From Christensenellaceae bacterium (GTDB lineage Bacteria; Bacillota; Clostridia; Christensenellales; DTU072), in assembly GCA_031260775.1 (NCBI GenBank), contig JAISKW010000054.1, positions 1 through 29,939 on the forward strand: DNA of 29,939 nucleotides, in the 5' to 3' direction. Below are positions 28,890 to 29,939 of this stretch, piece after piece. The notes beneath the pieces were generated by a model, which did not search any database, was not told the DNA's origin, and saw only the letters and a list, made by a program, of their open reading frames with translations. The translations under genes and the position numbers were made by a program. The stretch's first letter is position 1; every line of letters starts with the position of its first letter.

Positions 28890-29939
28890 ATGAGTTACAG
28901 AACACAAGACATATCGAACGGCTGGCATTTCTTTTCGAAGAACGGTCTGTTTAAGGGCGAAACAAACCTCCCCACGTCCAACTATTTGGATTTAATGCGT
29001 TGCGGTTATATCAAAGACCCTTTCAAAGGCAAAAACGAAAGCGAGCTGTTTTGGGTATCCGAAATTGATTGGTTCTATACCAAAACCTTTGATATTGACA
29101 GCGAAACCCTCAACTCCGAGCGCGTATATTTGTGCTTCGATTCGGTTGATACAATCGCCGATATCATCTTGAACGGCGAGGTCATCGCTTCGTGCGACAA
29201 TACGCACAAAACGTACCGTATCGACGTCAAGCACAAGCTTGTGAACGGCGAAAACCGCTTAAAGGTATATTTCTACTCCCCCGTTGAGTACATAAAGGAA
29301 AAGCTTAAAAAGTTCCCCGTGCCGCCGAACTTCAACGGCGTAAACGGGTTTACGCTTATCCGCAAGGCGGCATACCAGTTCGGTTGGGACTGGGGCCCGT
29401 GCTTCCCCTCGTCGGGCTTCGATAAGGGCGTGCATTTGGATATTTTTTCGGGTGCATACATCGACAATCTGCGCGTTGAGCAGCAAACAAGCGAGGAGGT
29501 TGCCGACGTGAGTGTAGTAATAGAAACGGATACCGAGGCGCAAACCGACGTGACCGCCTCGCTTTACTCTCCGGAAGGCAAGTTTATTGCGAGCAAGGCC
29601 GCCGAAAAAATAGATACCACGCAATACCGTGCGACGTTTTCCGTCAAAAACCCCGAGCTTTGGTGGGCGAACGGTCAGACCGACAGAACCGAACAACCGC
29701 TGTACCGTATCGATGTCACCGCCGACGACCATGCCCGTACGGTTAAAATAGGATTGAGAGAGGTGCGGCTTTTGACCGCCCCCGATAAGGAAGGCGCGGA
29801 CTTTTGCTTTGCGGTAAACGGCAAACGCATATTTGCTAAGGGCGGCAATTGGATACCCGCCGACAGCTTTGTCGCACGCGTTTCGCGCGAGCGGTATGGG
29901 CAGTACGTCAAAAATATGCAATGGGCGAACTTCAATATG
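28890..29939 (+). CDS. GH2 beta-mannosidase, N-terminal part (cut by window end)
   Basis: The first 350 residues of a glycoside hydrolase family 2 enzyme; the frame runs off the window edge. It starts MSYRTQDISNGWHF with no signal peptide, so it is intracellular. The sugar-binding and sandwich domains show the family pattern: FDSVDTIADIILNGEVIA near 83-100, the beta-mannosidase hallmark RKAAYQFGWDWGPCFPSSG at 158-176, and KGGNWIPADSF (about 317-327) at the start of the catalytic barrel. Beta-mannosidases remove terminal beta-mannose from plant mannans or N-glycans. The catalytic Glu residues lie beyond the window. Other GH2 activities (beta-galactosidase) are less likely because of the GWDWGP motif. 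The gene is packed 3 bases behind the DUF2344 gene. Confidence 0.9.
   Translation, partial: MSYRTQDISNGWHFFSKNGLFKGETNLPTSNYLDLMRCGYIKDPFKGKNESELFWVSEIDWFYTKTFDIDSETLNSERVYLCFDSVDTIADIILNGEVIASCDNTHKTYRIDVKHKLVNGENRLKVYFYSPVEYIKEKLKKFPVPPNFNGVNGFTLIRKAAYQFGWDWGPCFPSSGFDKGVHLDIFSGAYIDNLRVEQQTSEEVADVSVVIETDTEAQTDVTASLYSPEGKFIASKAAEKIDTTQYRATFSVKNPELWWANGQTDRTEQPLYRIDVTADDHARTVKIGLREVRLLTAPDKEGADFCFAVNGKRIFAKGGNWIPADSFVARVSRERYGQYVKNMQWANFNM

Overview
The window looks like a chromosomal segment of an uncultivated, Clostridia-like Firmicute. The evidence is the rpsP-khpA-rimM gene order, a formate-tetrahydrofolate ligase, a split two-subunit transketolase, a YfcC-type transporter, a TIGR03936/DUF2344 protein, and a lipoprotein with an InlB-type B-repeat. 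No rRNA, tRNA, prophage or CRISPR array is visible. Base composition looks uniform. Many genes lack a clear Shine-Dalgarno sequence.

Layout. 1-240: GC-rich palindromic repeats. 238-2661 (minus): hisF preceded by a long protein that I read as a degenerate REP-associated tyrosine transposase (RAYT); copies of a palindromic repeat lie on both sides of this pair. 2943-5850 (plus): transketolase N and C subunits and a possible SCP2-like lipid-binding protein. 6042-8882: a large surface lipoprotein with its own promoter and terminator. 9246-13746: two adjacent paralogous four-helix membrane proteins with oppositely charged cytoplasmic tails. 13999-15975: a YfcC-family transporter with a 16-residue tandem repeat at its N-terminus. 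15976-16472: a repeat-rich gap. 16473-17868 (minus): rimM, khpA, rpsP. 17994-18257 (minus): a separate RNA gene with promoter, 192-nt rod fold and intrinsic terminator, best read as a 6S-like RNA. 18382-19560 (minus): an iron-dependent alcohol dehydrogenase. 19685-19836: four palindromic repeats. 19854-22373 (minus): an SbcC/Rad50-like coiled-coil protein that keeps the zinc hook but has no ATPase motifs. 22599-24260 (minus): fhs, divergent from a DUF2207 membrane protein. 26109-29939 (plus): a PotD-like binding lipoprotein, then cdsA, the DUF2344 protein and a truncated GH2 beta-mannosidase, the last three packed end to end.

How the genes work together. Metabolic genes cover histidine synthesis (HisF), the non-oxidative pentose phosphate pathway (transketolase), one-carbon metabolism (Fhs), alcohol/aldehyde redox (Fe-ADH), phospholipid precursor synthesis (CdsA) and mannoside breakdown (GH2). 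The translation genes form one operon. The most unusual content is (i) the HUH-less RAYT-like protein beside REP-like palindromes, (ii) the headless SbcC-like protein, (iii) the rod-shaped RNA, and (iv) the lipoprotein plus paired membrane proteins, which may form an envelope system of unknown function. All family assignments come from reading motifs by eye, without database searches.
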